Source: Sphagnum compactum (lineage: Eukaryota; Bryophyta; Sphagnopsida; Sphagnales). From it: DNA of 64,000 bases. The position numbers and the translations under genes were made by a program. Positions 23,001-34,745 of this stretch are shown here, piece after piece. The notes beneath the pieces were generated by a model. The model was not told the origin of the DNA. It saw only the letters and a program-made list of their open reading frames with translations, and searched no databases. The DNA lies in contig OZ234499.1 in assembly GCA_965153455.1 (NCBI GenBank), positions 14,132,271 through 14,196,270 on the forward strand. The letters are read 5' to 3'. The stretch's first letter is position 1, and each line of letters begins with the position of its first letter.

Positions 23001-25359
23001 AGTGCCTGCTCCAGTGCAAGCATTTGAAGCTTTACGACTTCAGCAGCTGCAGCATCAGCAACATTTACAAAATCAACAAAGTTTTCAGGGACAGCTACAA
23101 TCTGATTCCCAAGATGTTTATGGATTCAACCATAAAGCTTCAGAACAACCTGGCATGAAGCTGCGTGCCCCTGTGAATATGTATGAGTCCAACCAGCTGC
23201 GACGGGAGAGAAGCCTATCAGCATTGGCAGCCCTGAGTAAGGTGGATGGTGTGAATGGGATGCCCATGGAACTGATGGCACAAATCCAGGAACAAAAGCA
23301 AAGAGCCCGGGCTGAACACCAAAATAGCCTACAATCTTTTGTGGATGCTCCTGTGGGCCTGTCAGAGTTGGAGAGATTTCACCGGAATGCTATTGAGATG
23401 CAGCAAGTTCAGGAGAGACAGCAGCAGGTTGAAGCTGCTGCAGCAGTCCATGCCCAGAGACTGTCTGGAAGCCGTGTTTTGGAAAAGGTGGACTCTAATC
23501 AGGCGAAAGGAAGCAACAGGCAAGTATCACAAGGCTTAAATGGAGCCCCACTATCAGGGCAAAACTGGCCATTGTTTCAACCTGAGTCAGAGGCTCTTGG
23601 AAGCCACCATGTGTGGGAACGAGACTCTCATGAGTATGGAGGTCAGGAACTGCAGGTTCCAGGTAGAAGTCATGGGATCTCTTCATCACCACAAGAGCAG
23701 GCACCCATTCTTACCACACAGAGCACAAGAGGAGCTCTACGCTCATCAACTAAAGGTACCATACCAGAGCCTCTAGGAGGTGTTCGGTCTTCTGGTCTAT
23801 ATGTTGGTGATGGCATTTCACATCCTCAACTTGGGTCTGCAATGGTAGCCCAACCTGGGTGGAAACCTCCAGCATCACCAAGGCCACGACTGACAGAAAT
23901 GCAGCAGGAGGAGGCTGAGCGTCGAAGATTAGAAGAAAAAACAGCTTTAGATGCAACTTTGCGATCAATGTCTACAGGTTCTCCTGTTGGCTCCATGGGC
24001 TTTGGTCCTTGGACCTCCCTTTCCTCAGTGTCTCAAGCAAAACTGTTAAGAGAGATTCAGGATGAGGAGGCTTACAAGGCTCCAACCCACAGTGTTCAGG
24101 CAGGTACTGGGGCACTCTTTCACAGACTTCCTTCTTCAGCAAGACAAGGGGATATTCCTCCAGGGGTCTCATCCTCAGCTGGCGAGAAAGGTAGAACCCC
24201 TGAACTTGGGAATCAACTTCTGGAAATTGCCCAAAACAAGATAGGGACTGAAGTTAACTCAAACTCATATAGTCAGTCATCTGCACCTCAGCTTTCTCAA
24301 AATCCTGTTGCAATTAATGACAGTGATTTTGTAGAACCTAAAGAGTTGAAGAAGAATAAGAAGCGTGCTGCAAAGCTAAAAGCTGTAGCACAGGCAGGCA
24401 AAGCTCCAGTCTTTACCTCTAGTGGAGAGCCTCACCTAGCAAGTACTCCTGTTGGGTCTTCCCATCTGGGAAAGCTTGAAGCATCTGAAGAACACTTTCC
24501 AATGACACATACTCTAGGACCATTATTGGCCGAGGCTTCAAAGTCACAAGAGCCAGCAAGCACTGCATGGTCTGTGAACTCATCTGGACAACCCAAGACT
24601 CCTATTTCTCTGACAGAGATCCAGAAGGCTGAGAAGCAGGCCTCTGAGGAACAGGAGCAATTGGCTCAAATTTTGCAAGCTGGAAATATGCGGCAGGGAA
24701 TTCAAGTTTCAGTGAAGCCTGTTTTGATGAGTCGAACTGTGAGTGGGGGTGCATCTGCTTGGCAAACTCCACCTTCCCAGCAACCGACGAGTGCTCATCG
24801 CTCCAAGACTGGAGTTTTCGAGGATGATGACGAGCTTTTCTGGGATACTAATCTTGATGGGAGGAGAAATATTGGAACTTCAAAACATGTTCTGAAGCCA
24901 GAACGGTAATCTTCCTTTACCAGTGACCTTGGTTGTAGAGTTTATGCTTGGCTTTGTTGGAATTTTAAGGATTGTGGTATTTCCTCCATGTAGGAGAATT
25001 GAAAGACCTGATGTTTTGCATGAACTGGAATGGCTACATGGGCACACTCTTATCAAGATGGCTATGTGTGAAAAATTGAAATTGGTAGATGTTATGATTT
25101 CTATCCTAGCAATCCAGCAGATTCTGACACTCTCCTACCTACCAGTGGCAAAAATCCTGAGCGAGGCAAGTCGGGATCAGCTGATATGACCAGATTTTTA
25201 GAGGAGGATGTTCCTGGCGATGTGGAGAATAGTGCCAACAATGCAGCTGGGGAAAAGAAGAAAGGGAAAAAGGGGAAGGTTGTAGACCCATCTTTGCTTG
25301 GATTTAGTGTTACCAGCAATAGGATCTTGATGGGTGAGATTCAGCATGTAGAAGACTAA
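17021..25359 (+). CDS. Plant GYF-domain protein (EXA1/GIGYF-like), large multi-exon gene
   Basis: Proposed exons are 17021-18187, 18514-18649, 19175-19345, 20404-21243, 21535-22541, 22894-24905 and 25089-25359. Phases agree and give about 1867 residues. An optional in-frame exon at 20000-20065 adds 22. Exon 1 has a KGTRDWRRS start, Asn/Pro/His tracts and YPRTKLLDIYRK, a YxxxxL-type eIF4E-family-binding motif as in plant EXA1. The GYF domain lies near residues 620-685: YTDPQGDVQGPFTGADIIGW, then GGFF and MPHLK. It is followed by PPGFD, long Gln-rich regions and a Lys-rich C terminus ending LGFSVTSNRILMGEIQHVED, typical of the plant family. GYF domains bind proline-rich ligands; EXA1 and animal GIGYF act with 4EHP-type cap-binding proteins in translational repression. 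The conserved helical region that usually precedes the C-terminal tail (around FCLKQ) was not found. An additional N-terminal exon is possible. Confidence 0.85.
19452..20340 (+). repeat. Tandemly duplicated exon-intron unit inside the GYF gene
   Basis: Two candidate small exons, A at 19452-19503 and B at 20000-20065, are similar to each other: TAATGANCT, GCCAGC and GTCTTGT near their ends. Each ends at CA|GTATGTTGGTTT, followed by near-identical intron starts (TTTGTCATT...CACCCA..GCTGGGA). A third copy of the junction (AACTCAGTATGTTG) is at about 19892. Similarity continues to TTGACTTAAAT.ATAA at about 19795 and 20218. Exon B is 66 bp and frame-neutral (phase 1 to 1). Exon A is 52 bp and would shift the frame. 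Confidence 0.65.
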
Positions 25360-26701
25360 ACTTCTGTATATCACAGTAATCCATGTTTTCTCCATGATTA
25401 CACCTTTTCTCTGCAGAAAGAATTTTTCTAGCCATCGTGGGTGGATGGCAACTAGGCTGTCCTACCTGATGATACTAAACTCAGAGGTTCATGAGGATTG
25501 AGGAGGGGTGATGTAGAAGAAGAGTAAAGAAACATGCTTACATGTACCTCAGGAGCTGGTTGATGAATTGTAGAATCATTTTAACTCAGGAACTGTGTAT
25601 GAACTCCAGAGTCCTGGATTTCATGACGCATTGTGTATTCTAGCACCTACAATCAAACAGGGTGCCAACTCAGATTGTTACAAAGGTTTTAGCCACCATT
25701 TGACATGCTAGGTCATTTGTCCATTGGTAATCAGGGTGCATCGGCCTAGTTGGTCATTATGTCATCCTGTGTTATTGGTGCTGAATGGTGTGCTGTGTTA
25801 TGGAATCAGAAGAGCTTGTGAACAATAATAGCTCATAGACTGCTTTGCTGGATGCAAGTTATGTTGTTTCTTGTTCACGTATCCTTGATTTTCTGGCTCC
25901 ACAGACACTATTTGGCTGGTGGATGTCCAAGCTGAAGTAGAATTCAGAATCCCTGAGGAATAAAAAGGCAAAATGGTGTGGAGAGTCCTGTTGAGAGGTA
26001 TTGATTCCAAAAGCATTCTCGATCCCTATTGAGAGGGTTTGATTCACAATCTACGAACCCTTTTCAATATCAAGTGAATCAAGCTTTCTATTCTCTCAGA
26101 TTATAGTGTAGTTGACCTGACCATGTTTCCAGATTTGTGAAGTCTTATGTGCTCTGAATTTACAGCTCAATTGAAAGTTGATGAGACATTGAATAGAATT
26201 TGGAGGTGCCACCTCAGATGCTTCTTCAGCAATGTTCATGAAGTTATGGATATGGGAATTGGGAGTTTCATGAGAAATGGGGGAAACATTTTGGCTTTTG
26301 TGGAGGTTAGTTCCTGTGACTGAAACCAAATCTGAGGAAGAACTTCCACCTTTGGAAACAAACAATAGTGGAGCATTTGTTCCTTCTGGTAACATGGAGA
26401 GATATTCATGGAGGGAGGTCTTGAGGCTGTATCTTTTTTTGCAACCTAGACTAGTCATTGATGATTGAGATGGGTTCAGAATGCAATTTTATAATTCACT
26501 GATTAGTGAATCATTGGGACGGTTCAAAGAGGATTAGTACAATTGAAACCTGGTTCAGGAAATGTACCAGGTTTGATCAAAACCAGGTTAGGATGTTATT
26601 TCCTGAAGCAACAGGAAGATTTAGTCATGCATTTCACACAGTAACGCAGATACTCTATGTGCACAACTGCACCAGAGGTGTAAACTTTTATCTAGTTTCT
26701 T
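25360..26701. other. 3' flank of the GYF gene and intergenic spacer
   Basis: Moderately AT-rich, transcript-like sequence after the GYF stop codon, presumably including a 3' UTR. It runs up to the 3' end of the minus-strand DUF455 gene, so the two genes are convergent. No further coding block is recognised. Confidence 0.5.
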
Positions 26702-28999
26702 TTATACCACAGGGACCTCCATTGTCAAGGGTTCGTACCACTCAGGCCCAAAACCTGCTGCAGCTCTTGCACTCCTGTTGAATGGAGGCTTCAATGGACC
26801 TCGGAAGTATTTCCGAACAAGCAAATGAAAAGCAGCAATTACATGGCTAGGTGTTCCTTGTGACTGTGAACACAAGGCTGAGGAACTAGAATTATCCATT
26901 CTTTGTTGAACACTTGAGGAGGAGACATGAGACACAATTCCTTCGTATCTCTCTTCAATTGCATCTCCATCTCCACCTCCATCATTAACTTCTGGTTCAG
27001 CATTTCCTTCCTTTTCAACAGGAGGCAAGATCACCTGAACTGGTTCAACAGATCCATGACTTCGATTGCTGTGGTCATCAAACAATGTGCAACCATTTTT
27101 GTCAATTTTGATGGCAAGTCCATCATGGTTTCCATGGCTTTCAAAGGTTTCCAACCTCACAATCCTGACCATGGCTTTTGAAATGTCGTCTTCTAGACCC
27201 GCTTCACTGGTTTTCAATCCACTGTTGACAGCTCTACTACAAGTTGTCAGACATGTCATGGGATCTGATTGTAAGCAAAGAAAAGTAAACCATCTTACAC
27301 CAGCTGCACAGTGGGTGATCTCCTCTGGGTATATGACAGACTCCAACAAATCGGCAGTCAAGTCATCGCCACCTTTCCGAAACCTACTAATTGTGGTTGG
27401 TAAAACATCAAGTCCTCGTGCCTGCATCACAATACACAAAACAACATCAGTAGGAGTAGTAATCTACAAAACAACTGCACTAGCAAAATACTTCACAAAA
27501 TACCCCATCACAGCTAATGACTCTTTCATCAAAGTCTGAAGGTCTCCGAAGGTATCTTATTCAAAGATAGATACTGTCTGCACTTGGAGAAGACCATCTC
27601 ATTGAGAGCTGTAAGAGGGCTCACATCACAATCACAAATGTAAGTACTGCATACAAATTGGGCATGAAAATTGGTAGAAAATTCTTCTAATGTCAAAATC
27701 CTAATGTATCTGTTGTATGTATGTATGTACCTCATGAACACAATGCTCTACCACAAGCCTTGCAGACAAATCATGAGCTGTTGCTTCTGCTGAGTCCCAG
27801 AGACCATCATGTGCAGGAAGTGCACCATAACTTGATCCTAGCTCTCCAAGTCTTGTGGCAAGCAGTTGGAAATGGCGACCTTCGTCTTGTGCTACTTTCA
27901 CAAAGTCATCAAAAAACTCTCGTGGCATGGACTCAGCCTTTCCAAAACGAGCAATGATATCCTGCAAAGATGAAAGATGTACCAAGAAACAAATAGAAAA
28001 CCATCATCACAACAGTGCAGAATTTGAGCAGAGCATTGAAACAACAACAACAACAACAATGGGCAATGGTAACAGCAATGCAGGGAGGAGTTTTGTTTAG
28101 AAGGAGAAAGTGGAGAACAAAGAGTTCTATTTACCCAGCTTAAATCAATGGCCCAGCTCTCAGTGTGCACAAGACTATGGAGAAGAGCCTGCCTGCTTCG
28201 GAGACTGCCACCCTTGCCAAGCTTTGGCATATCCCTGGGAGCAACCAATTGCACCTGCCATCACCCACCCATCCATGCAAATCCTCCTCAGTTCTTCACT
28301 TCTCCTGGAAACCCTGGAATGAGCTCCTCCTCCTCCTCCTCCCCCTTCTTCCACATTTCCATATCCTCTCACTCCACTTCCCTCATCAACTTCTGGCTGG
28401 AGACCTAAGAATCCATGCTCTTCTGTCCTCTTGGGACAATCCTTGAAATTGGGACAAGAAAGGTGCAAGACTTTTTTGCAACACAAAAATGTACTTTAAG
28501 AAGGAGCTCCCTTGAGAAGGGTTTAGGCTTTTCTGCAAGCAGCAAGCAGGCTGGGATGATGATGACGATGATGATGACGGTGCTGAGGATTGTCACTGCT
28601 TCTTCAAAGCTGAGAAGAAAATATCAAGAGAGTTTCAAAGACAAAGACAAAGACTCAGAAGAATCTCAGCAGAGTTCCAGAATTTTCCGGACCGTGAGAA
28701 CTTGAGCTCGGATGGAGTTTCAGAGACGAAAAGGAAGAAGCAGAAATAAAGCTTACAGTAGGCAGGCGAGCTGGGCGACGAGGCACAGGAGGCAAAGCAG
28801 AATCATGAAGATAGGGAAACTTGATGCTGCCGTCCAGCCATAGGCGAGCAGCTACATCTCCATACTCAGCTTTGGTCCATGGATCCTCCGCATACAACAC
28901 CTTCAGGGCTGCAATCTCCAAAGTATCCGAGCTCGATGGCGCCGCGGCAGAAAAAGAAGAAGAAGAAGAAGAAGGAGAAGGAGAACTACTCTCCACCAT
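26702..28999 (-). CDS. DUF455 ferritin-like di-iron protein, four exons
   Basis: Exons are 28999-28757, 28254-28135, 27961-27731 and 27421-26702, all phase 0, encoding 437 residues. The order of blocks matches the plant DUF455 family (Arabidopsis At1g06240/At5g04520 type): AALKVLYAEDPWTKAEYGD, HTESWAIDLSW (about 111-121), AQDEGRHF with an E-x-x-H pair at about Glu149/His152, ARGLDVLPTTISRFR, and YPEEITHCAAGVRWF with a second E-x-x-H at about Glu232/His235. It ends in FRGPLKPPFN and AGFGPEWYEPL. The paired E-x-x-H motifs fit a four-helix di-iron centre; the physiological reaction is unknown. The initiator is the ATG at 28999, inside a Ser-rich N terminus. An acidic, low-complexity insertion of about 120 residues separates the helical core from the conserved C-terminal motif and looks longer than in seed-plant relatives. 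Confidence 0.88.
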
Positions 29000-29416
29000 T
29001 TTATTTGTCGTCGTCGTGGTGGTCTCCAAATCCGAGTTCCGTGAAAGAAGAGAAAACCCACCCACCCATGAACTCGTCGTCGTCTTTCTGTCTGTCTGGC
29101 TTGCGCGATTTCGTGGGTTGCTGCTGCTCCTTGCAGTCTGTTGTTGGAGTGTGTGAACAGTATTCTGTTGAAATTATTGTGTGGTGAACAAGAAGGATTT
29201 GGTTCTATCGCTAGCTCGCTCTTGGGTGCGATGATCTTCTGATGATGATGGGTTTGGTTTTCTTCTGGCAGATGAGGAGCTTTGTCCATCCTTACGCTCT
29301 TTTGCATCTGGAACAACAACGACGACAAAAAAGGGTGTTGCTTTGACAGACTTGAAGAAGGAAGAAGAAGAGGTGGGAAGAGAGTCTCTAGAATCTAGAC
29401 GGACACAGATAGAATC
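29000..29416. promoter_or_regulatory. Short divergent intergenic region, probable bidirectional promoter
   Basis: The 417 bp between the start codons of the minus-strand DUF455 gene and the plus-strand plastid-protein gene must hold both 5' UTRs and both core promoters. GA/CT-rich stretches are present. I see no unambiguous paired TATA boxes. Co-regulation is inference from geometry only. Confidence 0.5.
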
Positions 29417-32400
29417 ATGGCAGCAGCAGCATCTTCTTTGATCTCCACAAGTTTGGAAGCATCGATTTTCCCTATTCCAGCCAGCAGCAAGCTTCTTCGT
29501 CACATCCACGAGCATCAAACGGGAATTCACCGAATTCCGGCTTTGAGCTCACAAAAGAGTAGTGGATGTGGTGGTGTTTCATGCCGCGGCAGAAGAGGAG
29601 GAATCTCTAGGAGGAGGAGAAGGAGGAGGAGTCTTCTTGTGTTGTGCTTATCATCAATATCATCGTCAGGAGATGGAGGGAGAAGTTTCTCCAATTCTCA
29701 TGATGGAGATTCGGAAGATCTCCATAGCTCAGAAGATAATAGCAATAGTTCTTCAGATGATAATCCACAAGCTTCACATTCAGAGCGTGAGCATCCGTTT
29801 CTTCCTTCTGGAAAACAGCAAAACCAAAGAGATGGGGAAACAACAACAGCGAGAGGATTGGAAGCAAGTGCTGCTGCTGCTGCTGCTCAATCTGCTCTTG
29901 AAAGAGCAGCTGCTTACAGGAAGACCCAAGCTTCAGTAGTAGTACCCAATGAGGAAAGCTCGTCAGATTCTACAACCTCCAGGTCTTCTGAAGCTCCAAC
30001 AAAAGTCCCTGACAAGGAGCTGGAGGTGGATGACAAGAATAAGAAGAACAACAAGGCGGCAGTAGTTGCTCTCTCTGCTTTTGAGAGAGCTCAAGCCTAC
30101 CGAAAGCAGCAAGCCGAGATGGTAGCTGCATTAGGGGGTGGAAAGGAGGAGAAGAATAAGAAGAAAAAGTCTGCTGCAAAACTCAACAGTCTGGAAGAAG
30201 AAGCAGCTGCTGCTGCTGCTGTTCCTAACAAGGAGGAGGAGGAGGAGGATGAAGGAGAAGCTGATGAGAAGAACAAGATGGTGGAAATTGAGATATATAC
30301 AAGAGATGGCATTGTGAGGAGGAAAGTCTCCAAGCCTGAAACTGCTTTCTCCAATGTCAGGGACATCAAGAGGAAAGGAATGTCGGACATAGATTTTGCA
30401 GGTCTGGGTTTTGCTGATAAGAAAAGCTCAGGCACACCTGCTGGACTCAGTGAGGGGTTCACAGTGCCCACAGGTAGACCCATGATCTTCACTCTTCTCC
30501 TTCCTCTTCTTGAGGAAGAAAGCTTTTCTGCTTCTGCTTGAGAATCATCCCTCTTCTTTTTCTTCTGGACCCTGAACCCCCTTTCCAGACAGGAAGGAAA
30601 CTTTCTCTGCTTCTGGTTGTGAATCCTTCCTTCTCCTTGGCCTCTTGAGAAAGTTTTTTTCTTTCTGCTTCTGCTTGAGAATGCCCTTCCTCAAGTTTTG
30701 AAAACTATTTCTGTAGCAAGCTTTGACACCCGCACTTGAAATGCTTCTTCTGCAGGTGCTCTGCCTGAGGTTGAAATTCTGACAAGAGACGGAGCCCAGG
30801 GAAAGCAACCTCAGACTACTACTGCCTCGGAAGAAACTGATCTCTACAAACCTCGAGTCTCAACTTGGGGAGTTTTCCCAAGGCCTGCAGACATCTCCAA
30901 AACAGTAAGTAGATGATGAAGGTCATGTAAAAATCTCCAATTGTGTAGTAGTAGAACAGATTGTTGTCATGCTGGTGCATCTCAGATTCCATCATCATCC
31001 TCGCCTGCATGTATGAATCTAACAATTCCAACAGAGATTTTGATGCAATCCAAGAAGATGTGTTATTTTCTGGAGAAATTATGCATTGGGTTTTGCACAA
31101 TGAGCATACTCTTTGCACAATGAGCTTTGTTGTGAAATGCTGATCTCCCTTCTCCTCCACATTCTCCTCCTTCCCACCTGTTGTCTTCTGAAAACAGCAG
31201 CTTGGAAATGCTTGATCTTGCAATTTGGAATGTGGGATGGGTGGTGGCAGTATGGAGGCGGTCGAACAATCAGACCTGGGGAAAGCTTAGAAACTCCACA
31301 GGAGAAGGAAGCTCGTGAAGCTCGAACGAAGAAGCTTTTGGATGACTACCGTCGCAAAATGGGCTTGGATATTGATCCTGAACTCAAGATGCAATGTGAG
31401 AAGGTAATAGGAAAATAATAGAATTGTTGTAAATAAAATGCTCGATGTACAGGGAAATTGATCAAATTATTATAATAGATAAAATGCTTGATGTCCGGGG
31501 AGGCAATCTACATCTGTTTCTCTTCAAATTCAAGCAAGCTAAAATTCTATAGCAAAAGCTTACTTACACCAAAGAATTCCCTTCTCTTCTTTACAACTTT
31601 GTGGCCTCTTTCCTTCTTTGTCACAGCTTTGTGGCATCTTTTCTTCATCTTCACAATGCTTTCTTTCTGCAGATTTTGAAGCAAGGGGAGAGCTTGATGG
31701 ACAGAGGACTGCTACGAGAAGCTCTGGTTTCTTTTGAATCTGTGATGCAGAAGATATCCTTCCAGGTGCAAATTTTCTTTTGTTATACAGATTCTGCAAT
31801 ATTTTGTTTGTTAGTTTTTCACAATTGTGTTGCTAGGTATGTAGCTCTTTCTTTTTACTCATAACAAAAAAAATGTGTGCTGAAATTTTTGTGATATGAT
31901 ATATGGCAGAGTGAAGTGCATGGGTTGGCTGCATTGCGAGGAGCTGTGTGCATGGACTCATTAAACAGGTGCAGTGGCATTTTGTATTTGTTTGTCGTTG
32001 GTGTTAAAGATTCTAGAAATTATAGATACCCAGACTTCTTTTTTCCTGTAGATTCTTTTCCTTTGCATACTTCTTGTTTTTCTCCAGCCACAAAAAATTG
32101 TCTAGTCATGTTTTAGGACTGAAGCAAGCGGCTTTGGGTGTGGCGGATGGGTGGTGGGGTGCATAGGCAGATCCAGAGAGGCGAAGCTTGTTTATGAGAA
32201 GTTGGTGTCACACCCTAATCAAACTGTCCGGAAGAAAGCTGGCCAACTTCTCTTTGGATTCCAGGTCTTCTTTCTGCACAGCTGACTATTTAAGTGTCCT
32301 TGTATCACTTGCACACAATTGATTCTGTTTCAATGTTTCTGAAGAGTGTTGTTTCTGCTCCTACATCATGTGTCATTGTGCAGGCTGCTGAAAATCTGAA

Positions 32401-32614
32401 GGTGACAGGGGGTTACAAATGGGACACAAGCACTTATCGCAAATACTTTGATTCGTTTGCTGATGGGTACAACACAATGTACAAAGCAAGCAAAGAAGAA
32501 GAAGAAGACCAAGGGAGTAGTGACCTGTTGCTCAAGCAATCTCTACCATATGCCATCTTCCTCATCTTCCCGGTTCTGGTTGTGTTCACATTAGCCGCAC
32601 TAAAAAACAGCTAA
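29417..32614 (+). CDS. Plastid-targeted membrane protein of unknown function, seven exons
   Basis: Exons are 29417-30473, 30756-30904, 31251-31403, 31673-31765, 31910-31968, 32117-32264 and 32384-32614, frame-consistent and giving 629 residues. The N terminus is Ala/Ser-rich, then Arg-rich (RRGGISRRRRRR), as in a chloroplast transit peptide. A low-complexity Ser/Glu region follows, with two copies of an A-[LF]-E-R-A-x-A-Y-R-K motif near residues 159 and 221. Two related stretches, EIYTRDGIVRRK (~292) and VEILTRDGAQ (~358), flank the first intron. The conserved-looking core is FPRPADISKT|YGGGRTIRPG, then KKLLDDYRRKMGLDIDPELK and a helical TPR-like region (LDRGLLREALVSFES-like, GLAALRGAVCMDS). 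One C-terminal hydrophobic segment (LPYAIFLIFPVLVVFTLAAL) ends four residues before the stop, so the protein is probably tail-anchored in a plastid membrane. I believe it is a conserved plant protein but cannot assign a name or function. Confidence 0.75.
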
Positions 32615-34056
32615 AGAATGTGTTGCATGTTCATATTGTGAAGTCAATATCTTCTGGTGGGTAGCGCAAGCTATTTATTTCCAGTCTCTTCTGCTGCTTT
32701 TGAGCATCTCTTCTTTTGAGCTTGTGCTGCTTTTGAGCGTATCTTCTACGTGTGCTTTTGAGCGTCTTCTTTCTCCTGTCTATTGGCTGATTGTTTCAGA
32801 ACCGACGACTACTATATGCGGTGCTTTTGAAATCGGTAAACATGCATGTTTTACTGATGCTATTGTTAGTGAGAACGCTCCCGCATTTGGTCACCCTTTC
32901 CTGCTTTCAGATGCTAGAAAATCGACAAAGGAAGGACAGGACCCGAATGGGAGCCCTTCTCCATGCAACAGAAGAATTATGGAAATTTCAAATATATTTC
33001 AGCATGCAAAAATATAATCTTCAAAAAAATCGTTTAAAAGGAACCAAAATCCTTCACGATATCATAACTCTACACCTAATCTCAAGTCTCGACATAAGCC
33101 AAAATATCATCTTTCAAAAATCCTCATATGAAAATAGAACAACTACCTAGGGGCAACAAAATCCCTTAAGCTACTACACTCTATAATGAATCTAAACACA
33201 ATATCCTTCTCGCCTTGGTAGGCAAGGCCAAGAAACAAATAAACAAAAAAATTTCAAAGCCTAATCTTGTGTTTTGTTAAGACACCAAATGCTAAGGCTG
33301 TTGAGTATTTTATGAAATCCCATACGAGATCAATGGTGGCCTTACCAAACCAAAAGGAACCCAAAGGTTAATTGTACAAGGAGAAATGCAAGATTAATTA
33401 ATTGCATGCGAGGAGCCACCTATTAATAATTCAATTCTGGGGTTTTTTTTTTTTTTTCCATCCTACTTCCATATCTAGGATTTTGCCAAATTTGCCTAAA
33501 TTAATTTTTGAATGATCACCACCTTGGCTACATCACAAAATGCTTAAAATAAATACTAGACCTTTTGCTCATTATTTTGTGTCAAACATTAGTCATAGGT
33601 GCAATATTCAATTTTAGGGTTTGACACAAAATTAATTATTTTCAGAAATGTTGAAATTTTCAAAAAAAAAATGCTTTTTCCAAAGAGAATTTTTGTGTGA
33701 AAGAAAATGGAGAATCTCTTGGAATATTCTGGAACATTCTTTTTTTTTTGGGGGGGGGGAAGGGGGGGGGGGGGTCTCTAAATGGAACCTTCAAAATTAA
33801 GTAATCACTCGGCAAGACATGTGCCAAAGCTGCCAAGGGACTATAGTAGGTTCACACACTACTAGTACAAGCCCTAAAAGGGGGGGGGGTTATGGGTGAA
33901 GCTGCCCTTAGATTATTTTTTTGGTTGCTTCTAAACATTATTAAATTATCATGTTCTAACACTAAATTAGGGTTTTAAAGTCCAAATTCAACATTTTCCT
34001 AGGTTAAAATATAGCCAAGTTGAGGCCTCAATTTAGAATATGAAGGTCACTCTCAA
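32615..34056. other. 3' flank and intergenic DNA with G-tracts
   Basis: No gene is recognised. It contains an almost pure G-run at about 33750-33774, a second at about 33881-33889, and a copy of a ~60-bp dispersed motif at 33481-33545. The first few hundred bases after 32614 are probably the 3' UTR of the plastid-protein gene. Confidence 0.5.
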
Positions 34057-34745
34057 AAATGTCACACCTTAAGGGTCTATTCTCTAGGAAAAAAAAAGGA
34101 AGATTTAAATTTTCGGGGGGTTAATTAGGGTGTTCTTCCTAAAAGAGAAAAAGAAAGAAAAGAGCTAGTGGAAAAAAAGTCACATCCTAGGGTCTATTTT
34201 GCTAGAAAAAAATGACCTAGGGGAAAAAAAATGTCACAACCTAAGGGTCTATTTTCTTAGAAAAAAATCACCTAGGGGGAAAAAAATGTCACACCCTAAG
34301 GGCCTATTTTCTAGAAAAGAATGACCTAGGGGAAAAAAAAATTCACACCCTACGGGCCTATATTCTAGAAAAAAATGGCCTAGGGGAAAAAGAAATGTCA
34401 CACTCTAAGGGCCTATATTCTAGAAAAAAATGGCCTAGGGGAAAAAGAAATGTTACACCCTAAGGGTCTATTTTCTAGATAAAAATGACCTAGGTGAAAG
34501 AAAGTCACACCCTAAGGGCCTATTTTCTAGGGGAAAAATGGCCTATGGGGAAAAAGAAATGACACACCCTAAGGGTCTATTTTCTAGGGAAAAATGACCT
34601 TGGGGAAAAAAGTCACACCCTAAGGCCTATATTCTAGAAAAAAATGGCCAAGGGGAAAAAGAAATGTCACACCTTAAGGGTCAATTTTCTAGATAAAAAT
34701 GACCTAGCGGAAAGAAAAATGTCACAACCTAATGGTCTATTTTCT
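34057..34745. repeat. Minisatellite, about 12 copies of a ~55-bp unit
   Basis: Each unit reads approximately TCACACCCTAAGGGTCTATT, then TTCTAGAAAAAAATG, ACCTAGGGGAAAAA. I count starts near 34057, 34180, 34233, 34290, 34343, 34398, 34452, 34504, 34561, 34612, 34667 and 34721. Units alternate between GGGTCTATTTT and GGGCCTATATT variants, which suggests a higher-order arrangement. It has no coding potential. Confidence 0.92.
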
